A program made the position numbers and the translations under genes. From Ornithodoros turicata (taxonomy: Eukaryota > Arthropoda > Arachnida > Ixodida > Argasidae), in contig NC_088203.1 of NCBI RefSeq assembly GCF_037126465.1, positions 97,092,668-97,156,667 of the forward strand: DNA of 64,000 bases, given 5' to 3'. Shown here in pieces: positions 41,776 to 52,544 of this stretch. Every line of letters starts with the position of its first letter. Within the stretch, counting starts at the first letter, position 1. The notes below the pieces were generated by a model. That model was not told the DNA's origin. It saw nothing but the letters and a program-made list of their open reading frames with translations, and did not search any database.

Positions 41776-42023
41776 AGCCTAGAATGCGCCATAACTTTAT
41801 CCTCTGTAATGGGTTTTTCGTATGTCAGAAATATTGTATTACGAGAAAAGACATAATTTATATGCGATAGTTTTGACTGTAGCAATGAAAATCGATTGTC
41901 GTACGTAGCGATCCGTTCCTGTCGTCCACTCATTTCTGCCCAGTAGGTCACCTCACTACGAAAGTATTTTTGTTGCGTAAAATTATCTAAAAAAAGGCCT
42001 CCCAGTGAACGTCATGGTCATTA

Positions 42024-42133
42024 ATACCCTAGCCACACGGCAAACTTCCCATTAAATGGAATGGCATTTACTTCATCTCCTAACCAACCATAATCTAGTA
42101 GCATTCCGTAAGTTTGCCGTGTGGCTAGGGGAT
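42024..42133. mobile_element. Short MITE with TACCCTAGCCACACGGCAAACTT ends
   Basis: The left TACCCTAGCCACACGGCAAA is mirrored by AGTTTGCCGTGTGGCTAGGG. The interior CCTAACCAACCATAATCTAG matches the arm of family A MITEs. Only about 110 bases. Confidence 0.75.
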
Positions 42134-42184
42134 AACACCATCACTATACTAAAAAGCGATAAAGACCGGGCTGTTTAATGGTAC

Positions 42185-42307
42185 ATTTTAAGAGCGATAA
42201 AACCTCGGTGCAGGGGACACGAAAGGACGACGCACACACGAAGCACAGTGCTTCGTGTGTGTCGTCCTTTCGTGTTCCCTGCACTGGGATTTTATCGCTT
42301 TTAAAAT
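42185..42307. repeat. Near-perfect palindrome of about 123 bases
   Basis: ATTTTAAGAGCGATAAAACC..GACACGAAAGGACGAC.. is answered by GTCGTCCTTTCGTGTTCCCT..GATTTTATCGCTTTTAAAAT, centred on GAAGCACAGTGCTTC. Probably a small foldback MITE. A partial GCGATAAAG motif lies 30 bases upstream. Confidence 0.8.
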
Positions 42308-42979
42308 TACTATACCGCCCGATAATGTATCGATGAGACGAAAGCTAAAGAGGAAAGCAACAGTGGAGGCCGTGGATATTGCATGTGATTGCATTCGATA
42401 GTAGGACTGGCCCAATCACGCCTTTTGTCTTCCCAAGCTTATCTGTTTGCAGCCATCAGTTACCGACAATCACCGACACCGGATGTTCTGTGCTGTTTTC
42501 CGTGTTGTCCTTCCCTCCTCCCCATATAGTACTTTAGGCGGGGCAACTTGGATGGGCGCGCCTTGATGAGCGACGGTTTTCCTGGCGGTTGTTGCGTGTT
42601 TTCGAATTGTGTGGAAACGTTGTGAAAGATCCTGTATTTGTGACTGAAATTGTGTGTTGTGATCATCTGCTTTCTAATTGACGCAAAAAAAGCTACATTT
42701 CCTTGGCAAATTCTTGAGTTCAATTAAGCTAATTAGATTAATTAATGAGGTACACTCAGAGAAAACACCTGTTTGGGTGGCAAAAACCTTCACACAAGGT
42801 TTCCAACTTTCATCTCGCGTAGATTAGGGGTCACTCTCTCGTGCAACACCCTGTATACTAAGCATCTGCATAAACTAAGTACTCGCATAAGTCAGTATGG
42901 TGGAGGTTATGAGGCAGGTTATGCGCCAGGCAGACATCCTCTGCGAAAGCGAATGTAACTACTCTACGCGAAGTGCGAG

Positions 42980-43184
42980 CAGGGCCGGCGAGAGAGGCGG
43001 AGATGGAAAGGGGGAGAGAGCCGGGTATGGCGCCTCGGGGCCAGGGCCACATCAGGGGCCCGCACGACCCAAGGCCCGTCGTAATCATATAAAGAATAAA
43101 TTCTCGGACTATGCTATCGAGATGTGAGGAGGGAGTCCGGGTATGACCAATCCTCGGGCCCCGTAATTTCTCTCGCCGGCCCTG
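42980..43184. mobile_element. hAT-type MITE (CAGGGCCGGCGAGAGA ends)
   Basis: Sixteen-base terminal inverted repeats CAGGGCCGGCGAGAGA and TCTCTCGCCGGCCCTG (one T inserted beside) bound 205 bases. CAGGG..CCCTG ends are typical of hAT elements. The flanking 8-mers (AGTGCGAG and GACCCGAG) match only in part, so the target duplication has decayed. Confidence 0.7.
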
Positions 43185-43837
43185 GACCCGAGACATTGCG
43201 ATGGGAAAGAGAGAAGCAGACAAGCAACTACCCCCGCACCATATATGCGAGGTATCGTAGGGCCAGAACCTAAAAGCAAAAAAGAAAGCTAAGTGTAGAA
43301 AAAGAGTATTTAGAGGTTAGAGGACGAAATAATGAAAAATGTCTAAAGAAGGAAAGAGTAATTTTGAGGCAGCGAAACCACAAAGCTAGGGGAAGAGACT
43401 GACAGAATCCCAGGCACATATTATATATGAACAATCCAGAACAACAACCTCCCCCCCCCCAAAAAAAAAAACAGAAAAAAAAAACATAGAATCCCATAAT
43501 CCCTCAAAAAATAAAATAAAAAATCTCATAACACATAGACCCCAAAGCCTAGCATCGTTTATTTCATTTGACATCTTAGTCCTGCAGAGCCGGCCTTGTC
43601 CACTGCACCCTTGGATGCGAGACAGCACAATTGGAGGCAGTCATTACTTGAATGCACACACCTTCTTAAGGAATCCTGAGACGAATACGTAGGTACTTTT
43701 GAAACATAAATCGCCCAATTTTGTTGTGCGAATGAACCGAAACCAGGATTATGCATGATGGCAATTGATGTTCTGGGACTGCACAAGCGACAACAACACA
43801 GAAAGTCTCAAGCGCTTAAGAACAATGAAAGAAGGGT

Positions 43838-43900
43838 AATCCAGAAGATGTGGGTTCGAGTCCTACAGCCGGCTAACTTTTTCAATGACTTCCTTCTCTC
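43838..43900 (+). repeat. tRNA-like SINE head fragment
   Basis: GTGGGTTCGAGTCCTACAGC is a B-box with flanks as in tRNA-derived SINEs. The A box is not clear. Confidence 0.4.
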
Positions 43901-43911
43901 AGGACTACGCA

Positions 43912-44125
43912 CTTCTCGAGCGCAGTCGGCCTCACAGAGGTGGGCAACTAATGCCCTCGGAAATATGCGTCGAGGGCCGGCTTCTTAGCGAACTGTGCTG
44001 ACAGAAAGCGACCGAGAAAAACCCAGGAGAAACCCCAGACAGGACAGCCTGCACCAGGATTCGAACCTGGGTACCTCCAAGCGACATGGCCAGCACGCTA
44101 ACCACTGAGCCACGCGAGAAAGATG
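43912..44125 (-). repeat. tRNA-derived SINE
   Basis: On minus: CGTGGCTCAGTGGTTAGCGT (A box), CAGGTTCGAATCCTGG (B box), then a body with GTCTGGGGTTTCTCCTGGGT. The tRNA-like head is well kept. Confidence 0.75.
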
Positions 44126-44454
44126 GCCTTCGCCTTATCTGGACCGGAAAACGGGCCATTCGATCAACGGCTGCTCGAAACAGCCCAATCGCTACAAAAC
44201 ACGTGGCCCTCCGACACGAACGGCCGGCGCTCCTTTTGTGCTTCTGAAGTGCGTGGTTTTGGTTTCGGCTCATTTGCATAGAGAACTTTAGTGATTTATA
44301 TCTCATGGTACGTGCTCATTTCACGATACGTAAACGTAATGATGTAACGTAACCAAATGTAATTTGTATGATATCAACACATTATTCTTAAAGTGGGACG
44401 TGAAATGACCCAGTTACGTTTTTGATTCCGTATTAGGGCCGCGAAGCAACTGTG

Positions 44455-44695
44455 GCTCTGAGCGACGTACAGATGTGGACAGATGGAGAGAGGACAACAG
44501 GAAGGAGGGGGAGGGGAATAGCGGATTAGACGCTTCCTGGACCGACTTCACTGTGTACTGTGCCGACATTCATCTGGAAAGTCTTCGGAAAAACCAGGGA
44601 AAACCTCAGACAGCACAACCGGTGGTAGGATTCGAACCCACCACCTCCGAGTCTTCAGCAAGACCTTGGGTACCACCACCGAGAGCGAGCATATA
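44455..44695 (-). repeat. tRNA-derived SINE
   Basis: On minus: TGGTGGTACCCAAGG-type head, GGTGGGTTCGAATCCTACCA (B box), and the body TGTGCTGTCTGAGGTTTTCC. The A box is diverged. Tail (CCTCCCCCTCC) at the left end on plus as GGAGGGGGAGGGG. Confidence 0.65.
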
Positions 44696-44884
44696 GAAGG
44701 TGATGTGCCTTCTGATGTGCCGGAATGAGCTTTATTATAACAATTCTGTAAATGATAAAAAAGCACTATGTAGAACAGAAGTAAGAATATATCGACATCC
44801 AAACGTTGGTATGCTCGCTAGTTCCTTATATGAAGCAACCTAACCCCAACGACAAAGTCCCCATTTTAGATATCCAGCAGTGTA

Positions 44885-44890
44885 TTTATT
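44885..44890 (-). terminator. Polyadenylation signal AATAAA for the minus-strand gene
   Basis: TTTATT on plus, that is AATAAA on minus, about 69 bases downstream of the stop of the 44959-45642 gene. Canonical hexamer at a plausible distance. Confidence 0.6.
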
Positions 44891-44958
44891 CAACCACATA
44901 TTCATAGATGTTCGTAATACTTCTAAAAATTATGCTCCTAGCACAGAAGCTGAAAAGA

Positions 44959-45642
44959 TCAACGTGGAGGAAGGGCGTGATACGTTCTACTGCATGCCGT
45001 ACCATGTCTGGAACTCGCTCTGCACCGTCTGGACCCACTGCTACCGTCATCCAGATCGATGTACACGTCCAGGTCATCCAATTCAGTTAAGCGGATCTCC
45101 GAGCTTCCTCTGCGTACCGTGCCATCGAGTACGGTGGTAACGAACCAATAAATAAACACCACGATAGAAACGCCCACCACGACGACTATGATTGTCACTA
45201 GAACTGCTCTTTCAGCGACGTAGTAGCCTTCCGGTTTGAATTTCAGTTTCTTTATCTTTGCACGGTGCTCGTCGTCGAGGCCAGGCACGATGAGTTTCTC
45301 AACGATGTCTAGTAGCCGGATGTCTAACGATTCTTGAAACGCGTGTCGAAGCTTTGGGTCTGGTTCAGCAGTGATCTCACGGCTAATGTTGTGGTACAGG
45401 CTCATAAGAAGCGACGGCAATCGGCTATCCTGAACCGAGACTCCAGTTCCATTGATGTAGACTACGGCGCTGACAAGGCTCTTGCGTATAGGTATTATCA
45501 CTTGCTTCGTTACAACGTCGAGCAGCGAAGATCTAGTCGTGACGTTGTAGTCGCCGGTGTCCAAGGCCGTGGCGAACAGAAGGCAAGTTGCCGTGAACTG
45601 GTACGTCAGGACGCCCACGGTTCTAGATAGGTGTAGGTGCAT
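44959..45642 (-). CDS. Unrecognised single-pass (type I) membrane protein, intronless
   Basis: 227 residues, no family recognised. Residues about 1-27 form a signal peptide (hydrophobic TYQFTATCLLFATAL). The predicted outer domain of about 115 residues has three N-glycosylation sequons (NVT, NGT, NIS) and no Cys. A very hydrophobic segment at about 146-171 (AVLVTIIVVVVGVSIVVFIY) is the transmembrane helix, followed by an acidic tail (LTELDDLDVYIDLDD) and an Arg/Ser-rich end. The upstream start at 45642 is the only Met placing the signal peptide correctly. An AATAAA lies just downstream. Its overall plan resembles the 40408 gene, but no sequence similarity is evident. Confidence 0.65.
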   Translation of the reverse strand: MHLHLSRTVGVLTYQFTATCLLFATALDTGDYNVTTRSSLLDVVTKQVIIPIRKSLVSAVVYINGTGVSVQDSRLPSLLMSLYHNISREITAEPDPKLRHAFQESLDIRLLDIVEKLIVPGLDDEHRAKIKKLKFKPEGYYVAERAVLVTIIVVVVGVSIVVFIYWFVTTVLDGTVRRGSSEIRLTELDDLDVYIDLDDGSSGSRRCRASSRHGTACSRTYHALPPR

Positions 45643-46757
45643 TATGAGAGTGGAGCGAGAGTTCCGACTGCTTGGGAGGAACGGCTATGGTTCACCATAG
45701 AACGGCAGACCCCTCTTCTTCTTCTTCATAGTCACATTCCACCCAGTGCCGGCGTCTATACTTTTCGCCTCCTGGGGGACAAGTGGGAAATTCTCGTATT
45801 CTTGCTCCTCCAAAGTTGTAATTTTTTTGCTCCTTTAGGCGGGCTCAGGGTGGGGCTGTTGCCGCTTTCCGTAGACGTCGGCTCTGATTCCACCCTTTTT
45901 GTCTTTCGACTTGTGGTTTCCCAAGGTAAGATATATTGACCACACAACGTCATTGACCAAACGGCCACACGGTGTGGTCAATGTCAACCCGTGCTGTGGT
46001 CCACAGCAGACGTTCAGTGTAACTACGTAAATACAGGAGAAAAATCCCAGACGAGCCCACGGTGAGTGGGCCCACGCCCGTCAAGTCGTGGCGGTCTACA
46101 GGGAACTTTCCCGCTAAGGTCCGGGCTTCTCATATTGTGTCCATGACATATGAGAACAATAAAAAGACTGCTTACTGCAAGAGCACCACGATACTGCACG
46201 ATTACTTTTCCGAAACTCCGGACTCCACCTTCCTATAGGGGAGTAATCTCCACCAGAGGATTATCCATAACACCAAGAACAGGGGGGTGTTGCAAAAAAA
46301 ATTCGGGGGGGGGGTAATTTTAATAGTTGCTCGACGTGTCATTACTGACACGTCATTACAGCTGAAATAGCAAGAGCCCCCTGTGGGGGGTGCACAGGTA
46401 AAAAAGTTGGGGGTGTTGCCAAACATTTGGGGAGGGGGTGGGGGATATAGATCACTGATCTCCACATACCCTGTCACCAGCTTACGCCCTCGAAATGAAA
46501 TCAGATCGAGCCAACAAATCCAAATGCGTGGAATGTGTGTGCGTGTCAAAATTCTAGAACCTATTCACTGCCTTTTTCTCTAACGAAGGACACTTGCTTG
46601 ACGCACTTTTGGCGGACGAACGCTCGCCAGCTGAGGCAACACTGAGCTTGTGCAGACGTGTGCGGTGATTGTTGCCGGTGTGCTTAGGAGCTTAGTTTGA
46701 TAAGATTTTAAAATTTAATCGCTTTGTGAAGTTGATATTAGGCTCGAGAAGATAACA
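45643..46757. other. Intergenic region between divergent genes, including the KRTCAP2 promoter side
   Basis: Contains TTGACCACAC/GTGTGGTCAA at about 45936-45984 as a small inverted pair, an AATAAA at about 46157, G-rich runs at 46306-46316 and 46430-46444, and an AACACC/GGTGTTG-flanked stretch at 46268-46415. The KRTCAP2 5' untranslated region probably lies within the last 150-200 bases. Confidence 0.4.
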
Positions 46758-46761
46758 ATGT
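46758..46761 (+). CDS. KRTCAP2: KRTCAP2 exon 1, start codon plus one base
   Basis: AACAATG T|GTGAGT: the start codon with A at -3, one further base, then a consensus donor. The T joins CC of exon 2 to make Ser, giving MSVSSG, like the MSVNTG/MVVGTG starts of other KCP2 proteins. The 5' untranslated part precedes it. Confidence 0.8.
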
Positions 46762-49700
46762 GTGAGTATATGAAATAATCAATCTATGAATTATGGCAGA
46801 TACAAGGAAATGCTCGGTGGAGTGTTTCAAGGGTTTCAAGTGAGAGGATCTGCTAGTTGCCAACACCGCAGATGTCACTATTTATGCTGATACAACTGCA
46901 TAAGAAACGGCAGATGTTTTTGGACCCATCCAAAATATAGCATTTAACTGCATCCATAATACAATTTATTTCTAAATGCGCGTGCACCTGCCACAGATTA
47001 TAGCAGTACACTGTTGTGGCAATATTTCGGTTAGTGCAGCACATTCTCACCTGACAACAACCAAGTACCGCTTAATGTGAAAAAAGAAAGGATTTCGCTC
47101 GTAGAAACTCAAGAGTAAGTTTCCAAAGGCTCGATGTCTAACCCTCAAACTCAAAGCAAAAAACCGAGAGCATTCTCACTATAGAATTGGTATTTAGAAT
47201 TTGTTGTGTTTCACTTTTCATTACTTCACTACTTCGAATTTTGGCGTACAACTTTGAAGTGGAGAACATAGTATATGCAACAAAATGAATTGCTGGTGAT
47301 GTGACCTAGGTAAATATGAAGAACACATGTAAATTGTAGGCAACTTTTTCTCAGTATTGTGAAATTTTGTGACAGTGCTCCTGAAGAAGGTGGCAGCACT
47401 TCACATCTATGCTTCCCCATGGCGTCACATGGCGTTGTGACGGCTCTGCTCAAACTTGCTAATAACAAGTTTTCAGGATATGACATATATTGCTATTAAA
47501 ACTCATCAGGACAGCAGCCATCTCTCATGCACACTCTTCTCACCATATCATTTCCGGATTTCAGCCGTGTCGTCCGGAGCGTCTGGAGTGCTTTCGCTAT
47601 GCCTGTTCTGCCTACTATTTGCAGCAATGCAAATCTACAGGACTCAACTTACTTCCAGTCAGCCAATGACGATCGTGGGTGGTTTCCTGGGATCGATCCT
47701 GTTCATCCTCATTTTGACTGTATCCTTTGTGTCACAAATGATAACCAACACTGCAACATCTGAGACACAAGGCAGTTTTTTACGTCGTTGATTTACCTGT
47801 TGACGACACGTGGCAGGCCAGGTGCCATTTTAAGGCATCCCTTAGTGGAACGTGAGCTGTCACAATAAAATTCATATACTAAGAAGTTGCACACTATTAC
47901 GCACATAATTTTCAAGAAGTTGTATTCTCTAGAAAATTTCCCACTGTGTGAATAGCAGAGTTCGAGGTAACTCGTTACTGTAACTAAGTTCCTTTTTTTG
48001 GTAACCTGTAACTTAACTCGGTACTTTTGCGCCGTGGAAACTTTCAGAGGAACTCGTTCGTTTTTCAGGTAGATTTGCTAAGGTCCAAGTTACTTTTAAT
48101 TCGCTTTTTGCTCAGGTCCACATATTTTCTTGCTTTCTCTCTAGTTCTTTCATGACATTTTGTGCCATAAAACGTGATAGTCAATCAATCACAGTATTTT
48201 ATTCAGGAAGTAAGAACCGCTGCCATTGAAATGAAGTTGAACCATTGTGTGCCCACAGGCAGTAAAATGCAAAGCGTTCGAATTGTTGGACATAAACGAA
48301 AACGATCTAAGCGTGTTGCACTCTTCCGCAGGCAACTCAAGGTGTAATTCAACTGCTGACGCGCGCTGCACCTGTGTAGTGCTAGTTTGTGTCCGAAGTA
48401 CCTTAGAAGTAACTTGTTCTTTTTTTTTAAGTAACACCGTAACTGCGAGTTACATTTTAAGCTGAAGAACTTCGTTATTAACTTAGTTACATTTTTCACT
48501 CGGTAACTTAACTCTTAACAAGTTCTTTTTGACGGGTAACTTCCCGATCTATGATAAATAGGAAATGCACATCACTCCAGTGCATGTTGCAACGTAGGTG
48601 CTAGATCTCCTCTTGATTGTTGCCGGATAGCTTTGCCTTAAACCAGTATTTCAAAAGCTAGATCATTGAAGAATTAGGTACTACGAAACACAGGTACAGG
48701 CGACATGATACACGATTATTAACAACACCATACAGTTGGTTCCGTTCATGTAGGACAGTTTTCTTTGTTTTTGTAGTCTTGATGCATGTTAGTCGAGATA
48801 CCCTGTATATCCTTCAGAGCAGCTTCATAACCACTATAACTCTTAGTCTGCATGAAACTGTCGTTTTTTATGTACTTGACTGAATACACAAGTTCACTGG
48901 CAACGTCCAGAAAAAATTGTTTGGACATGCTGTACAGACAAAGCTGTTTCCTGAAGGTAAGTCTTGTAGATAAGTAAATAGGGGGGGGGGGGGGGGGGGG
49001 CTTCTCGGTTTTCCGCTCTACCTTATTATTCCTTGAGTGAACATCACTTCGGGTTACGCCGACTGAGGTACTCAAGGATGGATGCGGCTGTAAAAATACC
49101 CAAGGCCTTTCACTTTTGCTGCTATTTCTACTTTTAGCAATTTATGAAAGTATAGCTGAAGTGCCTGTTCTGTAGGCGACATACTTGGAATGTTGAGTGG
49201 TGACAAAAGAGGCGGTACAATAAAGACCAGCAAACACTGGAGAAGTCATACAAAACTTAGCATCAAACATATTAAAGGCAACGAGAATCCTTGCATATTC
49301 CGATATTCTGGGGTGGAGGAGTTCACAACCTTAACCCTTTGCAGGTTAAACGTTTCGCATTCGCAAAATGTTTAAACGTTTTGCATTAACAAAACGCGTA
49401 AACGTTTTCCAGACTATACGTGAATCTAAACGACGTATAAAACGTTTCAATGGAAACGTTTTAAACGAAAGTCGAAAAAACGTGTGAGATCCCGAGCCCT
49501 AGTTCAAATCCTGTAGGTACAACTGAGAAATCACTTTTGTATTATTTTTTTTTTTACTCATGCCACACACACATCAATAGCCATTTCTTGAAGATAAGGA
49601 TGAGCTTCTGGTGTAAAAAGTAGACTAAGATTTTATAAATAACAGCTGAAGAAAAGGCACCACAAGTTGGATTCGAACCCACGTTCTCCAGTTGCCGTAA

Positions 49701-52477
49701 GGTTGCTGGTGGATGGAGCTACCGAGTTGTTGCGTGTGGACGCGGTTTGGATGTTGCTCATAAGATGTCGGTTCGAGTCGTTTCTTGTTGCTGGAAAAAG
49801 TTGCCCCGTGTGAACGCTGCCTAAAGGTAGGATGCCCATATTACGCGTTGCAAAAAAAAGTACCGTATGTATATTTGAAGTTCCTTTCATGCTCCTTTGA
49901 ACTAGCCAAAGCATTTTCAGTTGGGTAATGAAAGTACGCAATGTCTGGCATTACTTAAAAATGAGGCCGAATGAACAAATGGTAGGACACGAGGCTGAAA
50001 GTACTCTCCCTGATCACCCTAAAAATGGTGCGTGGCAGCAACAGTGAGGTACAGTCAAACTTCTTTACAACGAAACTCAGGGGACAGCAAAAAAAATTTG
50101 CAGCAAAGGTATTTTCGTTAAAAAGGATGTCAATTATTGGACCTATAGGGCTCCAGCGGGACCGCAAAAAAATTTGCTGTAGTGGTATTTTCGTTAAAAA
50201 GGTGTTTGCTATAAAGGAGTTTGACTGTACACGACATCACAACAAGCTTTAATGTTGTTAAAAATACCATCAGAAGTTCGCAGGGAAATTACACAAACTG
50301 TCTTCATGAAGTTATCTCAGCTTGTTCAAAGGGACAGTCACTCACACATTCCTGTTGATTTCAAAACTGTTGTTAGAACAATGCAGCAACTTGAGCCTGT
50401 TGGGTATGCATCGGTAAAATCGGTCAAACAGTGCACTAAGGCTAAAAACTGGAGGGTGCGAATCCGAATATTTGAAGTCGAATCGAATATTGAATTGAAG
50501 GTGTCAAAAAAAAAAAAAATGCTGAATACCGAATCCGGTATAGAATATTGGTGCAAATTTTGCGATATATGACTTTTGCACTAAAAGTAGCCCATGGCTT
50601 TAGTGTAATTTTTCTGGGACTCACTGTCACAAAAGAGACACAAAATTCTTCTGCGGGAAGCTCCTACTCTTTCACACGATGGCGTTTCCTGCTATTCATG
50701 TGAGGCTGCACTTACTGGAGTAATTATCTTGATTTCAAAATTTGATGTCAAGCAGTGGCACACTACACAGATGAGAGGCTGTAATTGTTTCTGAACATTC
50801 ACAGATCACTCATGAAACAAATTGTTAACTCTTTAAAGGCAACCTCCCCGACATCAAACCAAAATTTCGTAAAGCAGGCTTCACCTCATGCCGGGAACCA
50901 TCAAGTGAAGCCCACTTTCAGGGGGGGGGCGTAGTTCGTTTTCGGGGGAACAGCCGAATACTCGAAAAACTGAATATTGGATATTCGATTCACGAATCGA
51001 ATACTTCGAGTGATTGATATTCGATTCGAATTCAAAACTCGGATTTTCACTCACCCCTGCTAAAAACCGACGACACACACTGGAGCACTAACCATGGTGT
51101 CGAAAATCTCACGCCAAATACTGGCATAGTTCGATGGTTATTCATTGGGATACATGGGAAGAGGAGGTGTCTGAATGGGCAGTCTTCACAGACTCAAAAT
51201 CTGGCCGAACCCAGCCCACTAACGCTTTGCGCTCGAAGCTCTTTTGACCTTTCTGGACACAATCTGACTCCCCATTCATCATCTTAAAATAAAGTTGTTC
51301 TTGTTGGGGACACCGGATGTTGAGGGTATGCCAGAATTCCCTCTCTGGAAAAAACAATAATATGTCGCTCCCTGAGAACCAAAGAGGGCGCAACCTTGAG
51401 AAAAGGAATGCCATGGTCGTGCAGGCGTCTGGACAGCCCCCTTCCTCCTTGCAGCACCACGCTCTCACTCCTCTGGTTACGTCAAGTTGACGTCAGGCCG
51501 CTGGAGCCTCTGCAGCTACAGAAGTAGTGCTGATATCTAAAATTTATTATTTCGTTTAATATCTGAGAACTTTTCAGGTGAAAAAATTATCCAAGTATAT
51601 TGAGCGCTGATGCTGAACGTAGTGGTATCAATTTAATGTTTTCCTTTTTTTTTTGCGGTGCCGTGAGAGGTCTCCCCAATTTATATAGCTGCAGGGAGCA
51701 ATCCTCTGTGCTGCACTTGCTCATCATATGTCCGGACCATGAAAATCAGTGACAGCATCACATATTCAGAGAGTTTTATAGACATTTCTTACCTTTCCAC
51801 CCTGCCCTCCTGCTGGGTGATCGGGGTATAATTCCTTTTAACAGAGTATGACTTCTTAAAAGATATAAAGCTTCTGAATCTTCTATAATTTTACAGTCAC
51901 ATTTTATAGTCTTGTTCAGTTTTTAGCTACACATCGTCGTCATCTTTGGCGAGTCACATCATCACCACTGCTTTGGTGCATTATGGCCTTAGTTGTCGAT
52001 GCAAGAATATAATATGAATCATCTTCTTCATCATCATCATCATCCAGCAGAACTGGACAAAGTCAGAGTGGTGATTGTTGAATGCGAACTTAACTAAATT
52101 ACTGCGGCTAGGACGTGCAGGCATCCAGATGCCTGCGCTGTCCACCCGATACAAAGGGATAGCCAACAGTATCATCATCATCATCATCATCATCAAAAAT
52201 ATACATTAACTCTACGCTCCTTTTCAGTCGTAGGTTGCATGGTTCTCGCCATGACTGCTGCGGGTATGGTGCACAGGGTTTGTGTAACAACATGGTAAGT
52301 TTCATGCTCCACTGCGGATATGTCAGCTGTACTGATATTGCTTCTTCTGACTTTTTCAGTTTCATCTTCTCCCTCCTGGCGCTCTACTACTTGTCTAAAA
52401 TATCGGTGAAGACCTACGGAACAGGTGTTTCCCCTCCGCCAGCTGCTGCACTCAGCAAATCCAAGAAAGGACGATAA
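46758..52477 (+). CDS. KRTCAP2: KRTCAP2 / KCP2, oligosaccharyltransferase complex subunit (whole gene, five coding exons)
   Basis: Joined exons 46758-46761, 47565-47719, 48893-48956, 52228-52294 and 52360-52477 give 135 residues, close to the 136 of human KCP2. All phases agree. The family is a small ER membrane protein of the STT3A-type oligosaccharyltransferase that helps couple N-glycosylation to the translocon. Seen directly: MSVSSGASGVLSLCLF, FAAMQIYRTQLTSSQPMTIV then GGFLGS (family FAGMQMYSRQLAS..GGLLGS), KLFPE (family KIFPE), MVHRVCVTTCFIFSLLALYY (family IHRVCVTTCFIFS..LYY), and a Lys-rich end KSKKGR like the ER-retrieval-type KSKKRN of mammals. Three or four transmembrane segments are predicted. 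It lies head-to-tail with UBAP1, whose 5' exon begins about 2 kb downstream. Confidence 0.93.
47565..47719 (+). CDS. KRTCAP2: KRTCAP2 exon 2 (first two transmembrane segments)
   Basis: Acceptor GATTTCAG; donor ACT|GTATCC, weak after GTAT. It encodes VSSGASGVLSLCLFCLLFAA, MQIYRTQLTSSQPMTIVGGF and LGSILFILILT, matching the KCP2 N-terminal half. Confidence 0.92.
47957..48554. mobile_element. Interspersed repeat rich in GTAACTCGTTAC, shorter copy
   Basis: Starts GAGTTCGAGGTAACTCGTTA and ends GACGGGTAACTTCCCGATCT. The interior matches the 56021-56906 element (GAAATGAAGTTGAACCATTG, CGAAAACGATCTAAGCG). It lacks a 276-base internal block present there. The ends are themselves inverted-repeat-like. 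Lies in KRTCAP2 intron 2. Confidence 0.7.
48893..48956 (+). CDS. KRTCAP2: KRTCAP2 exon 3 (64 bases)
   Basis: Encodes FTGNVQKKLFGHAVQTKLFPE plus one base, against [21 protein letters not shown] in mammals: FG and the LFPE ending are kept. Donor GAAG|GTAAGT is strong. Acceptor ACACAAG has a poor pyrimidine tract. Phase 0 in and phase 1 out fit both neighbours. The N-terminal part (FTGNVQKK) is the least conserved. Confidence 0.85.
48981..49000. repeat. Homopolymer G run (20 bases)
   Basis: Twenty consecutive G residues 24 bases after the KRTCAP2 exon 3 donor. Run length is prone to assembly error. Confidence 0.9.
49655..49720 (-). repeat. tRNA-like SINE head fragment
   Basis: On minus: CTCGGTAGCTCCATCCACCA and TGGGTTCGAATCCAACTTGT. 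The A box is diverged, and no SINE body follows. Confidence 0.4.
50050..50229. mobile_element. Tc1/mariner-type MITE with TACAGTCAAACT ends
   Basis: TACAGTCAAACTTCTTTACA is mirrored by TATAAAGGAGTTTGACTGTA. Inside, AAAAAAATTTGCAGCAAAGG/TATTTTCGTTAAAAAGG is repeated (50089 and 50168), so the interior holds a partial tandem duplication. About 180 bases, no ORF. Confidence 0.75.
50886..51059 (-). mobile_element. hAT-like MITE end, ATTCGAAT-rich
   Basis: On minus it begins CAGGGGTGAGTGAAAATCCG, then GAATTCGAATCGAATATCAA; on plus the left side has GAACCATCAAGTGAAGCCCA. CAGGGGTG is a classic hAT terminus. Related segments at 1018 and 61100-61262. Confidence 0.55.
51060..52007. other. KRTCAP2 intron 3, no gene seen
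   Basis: No exon or clear repeat apart from a T run at 51645-51653. A minus ORF at 51142-51468 has no domain. Confidence 0.4.
52022..52196. repeat. (CAT)n microsatellites
   Basis: CATCTTCTTCATCATCATCA at 52019-52045 and ATCATCATCATCATCATCAT at 52172-52195, flanking about 130 bases that include GATACAAAGGGATAGCCAAC. Possibly a LINE or SINE tail on each side. Confidence 0.75.
52228..52294 (+). CDS. KRTCAP2: KRTCAP2 exon 4
   Basis: Acceptor CTTTTCAG, donor CATG|GTAAGT. It completes Val and encodes VGCMVLAMTAAGMVHRVCVT T, matching the family [20 protein letters not shown]. A 65-base intron follows. Confidence 0.93.
52360..52477 (+). CDS. KRTCAP2: KRTCAP2 exon 5 (last transmembrane segment, stop)
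   Basis: Acceptor CTTTTTCAG. It encodes FIFSLLALYYLSKISVKTYG, TGVSPPPAAALSKSKKGR and a TAA stop at 52475-52477. The intron before it (52295-52359) is 65 bases. Confidence 0.95.
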
Positions 52478-52538
52478 TTATGTTGCTCCCTTTGCATTGT
52501 GCTTGTGGCATTCAGTTCTTAACACCATTTCCATTTCT

Positions 52539-52544
52539 ATTAAA
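52539..52544 (+). terminator. KRTCAP2 polyadenylation signal (ATTAAA)
   Basis: ATTAAA, the commonest variant hexamer, 62 bases after the stop, followed by a GGCTTTATTTTG GT/T-rich stretch. Confidence 0.6.

Noticed and set aside
41196..41951. 251-codon minus-strand ORF opposite the 40408 gene
   Set aside because: Shadow of the plus-strand coding frame. The plus frame has signal peptide and transmembrane order, while the minus frame has none.
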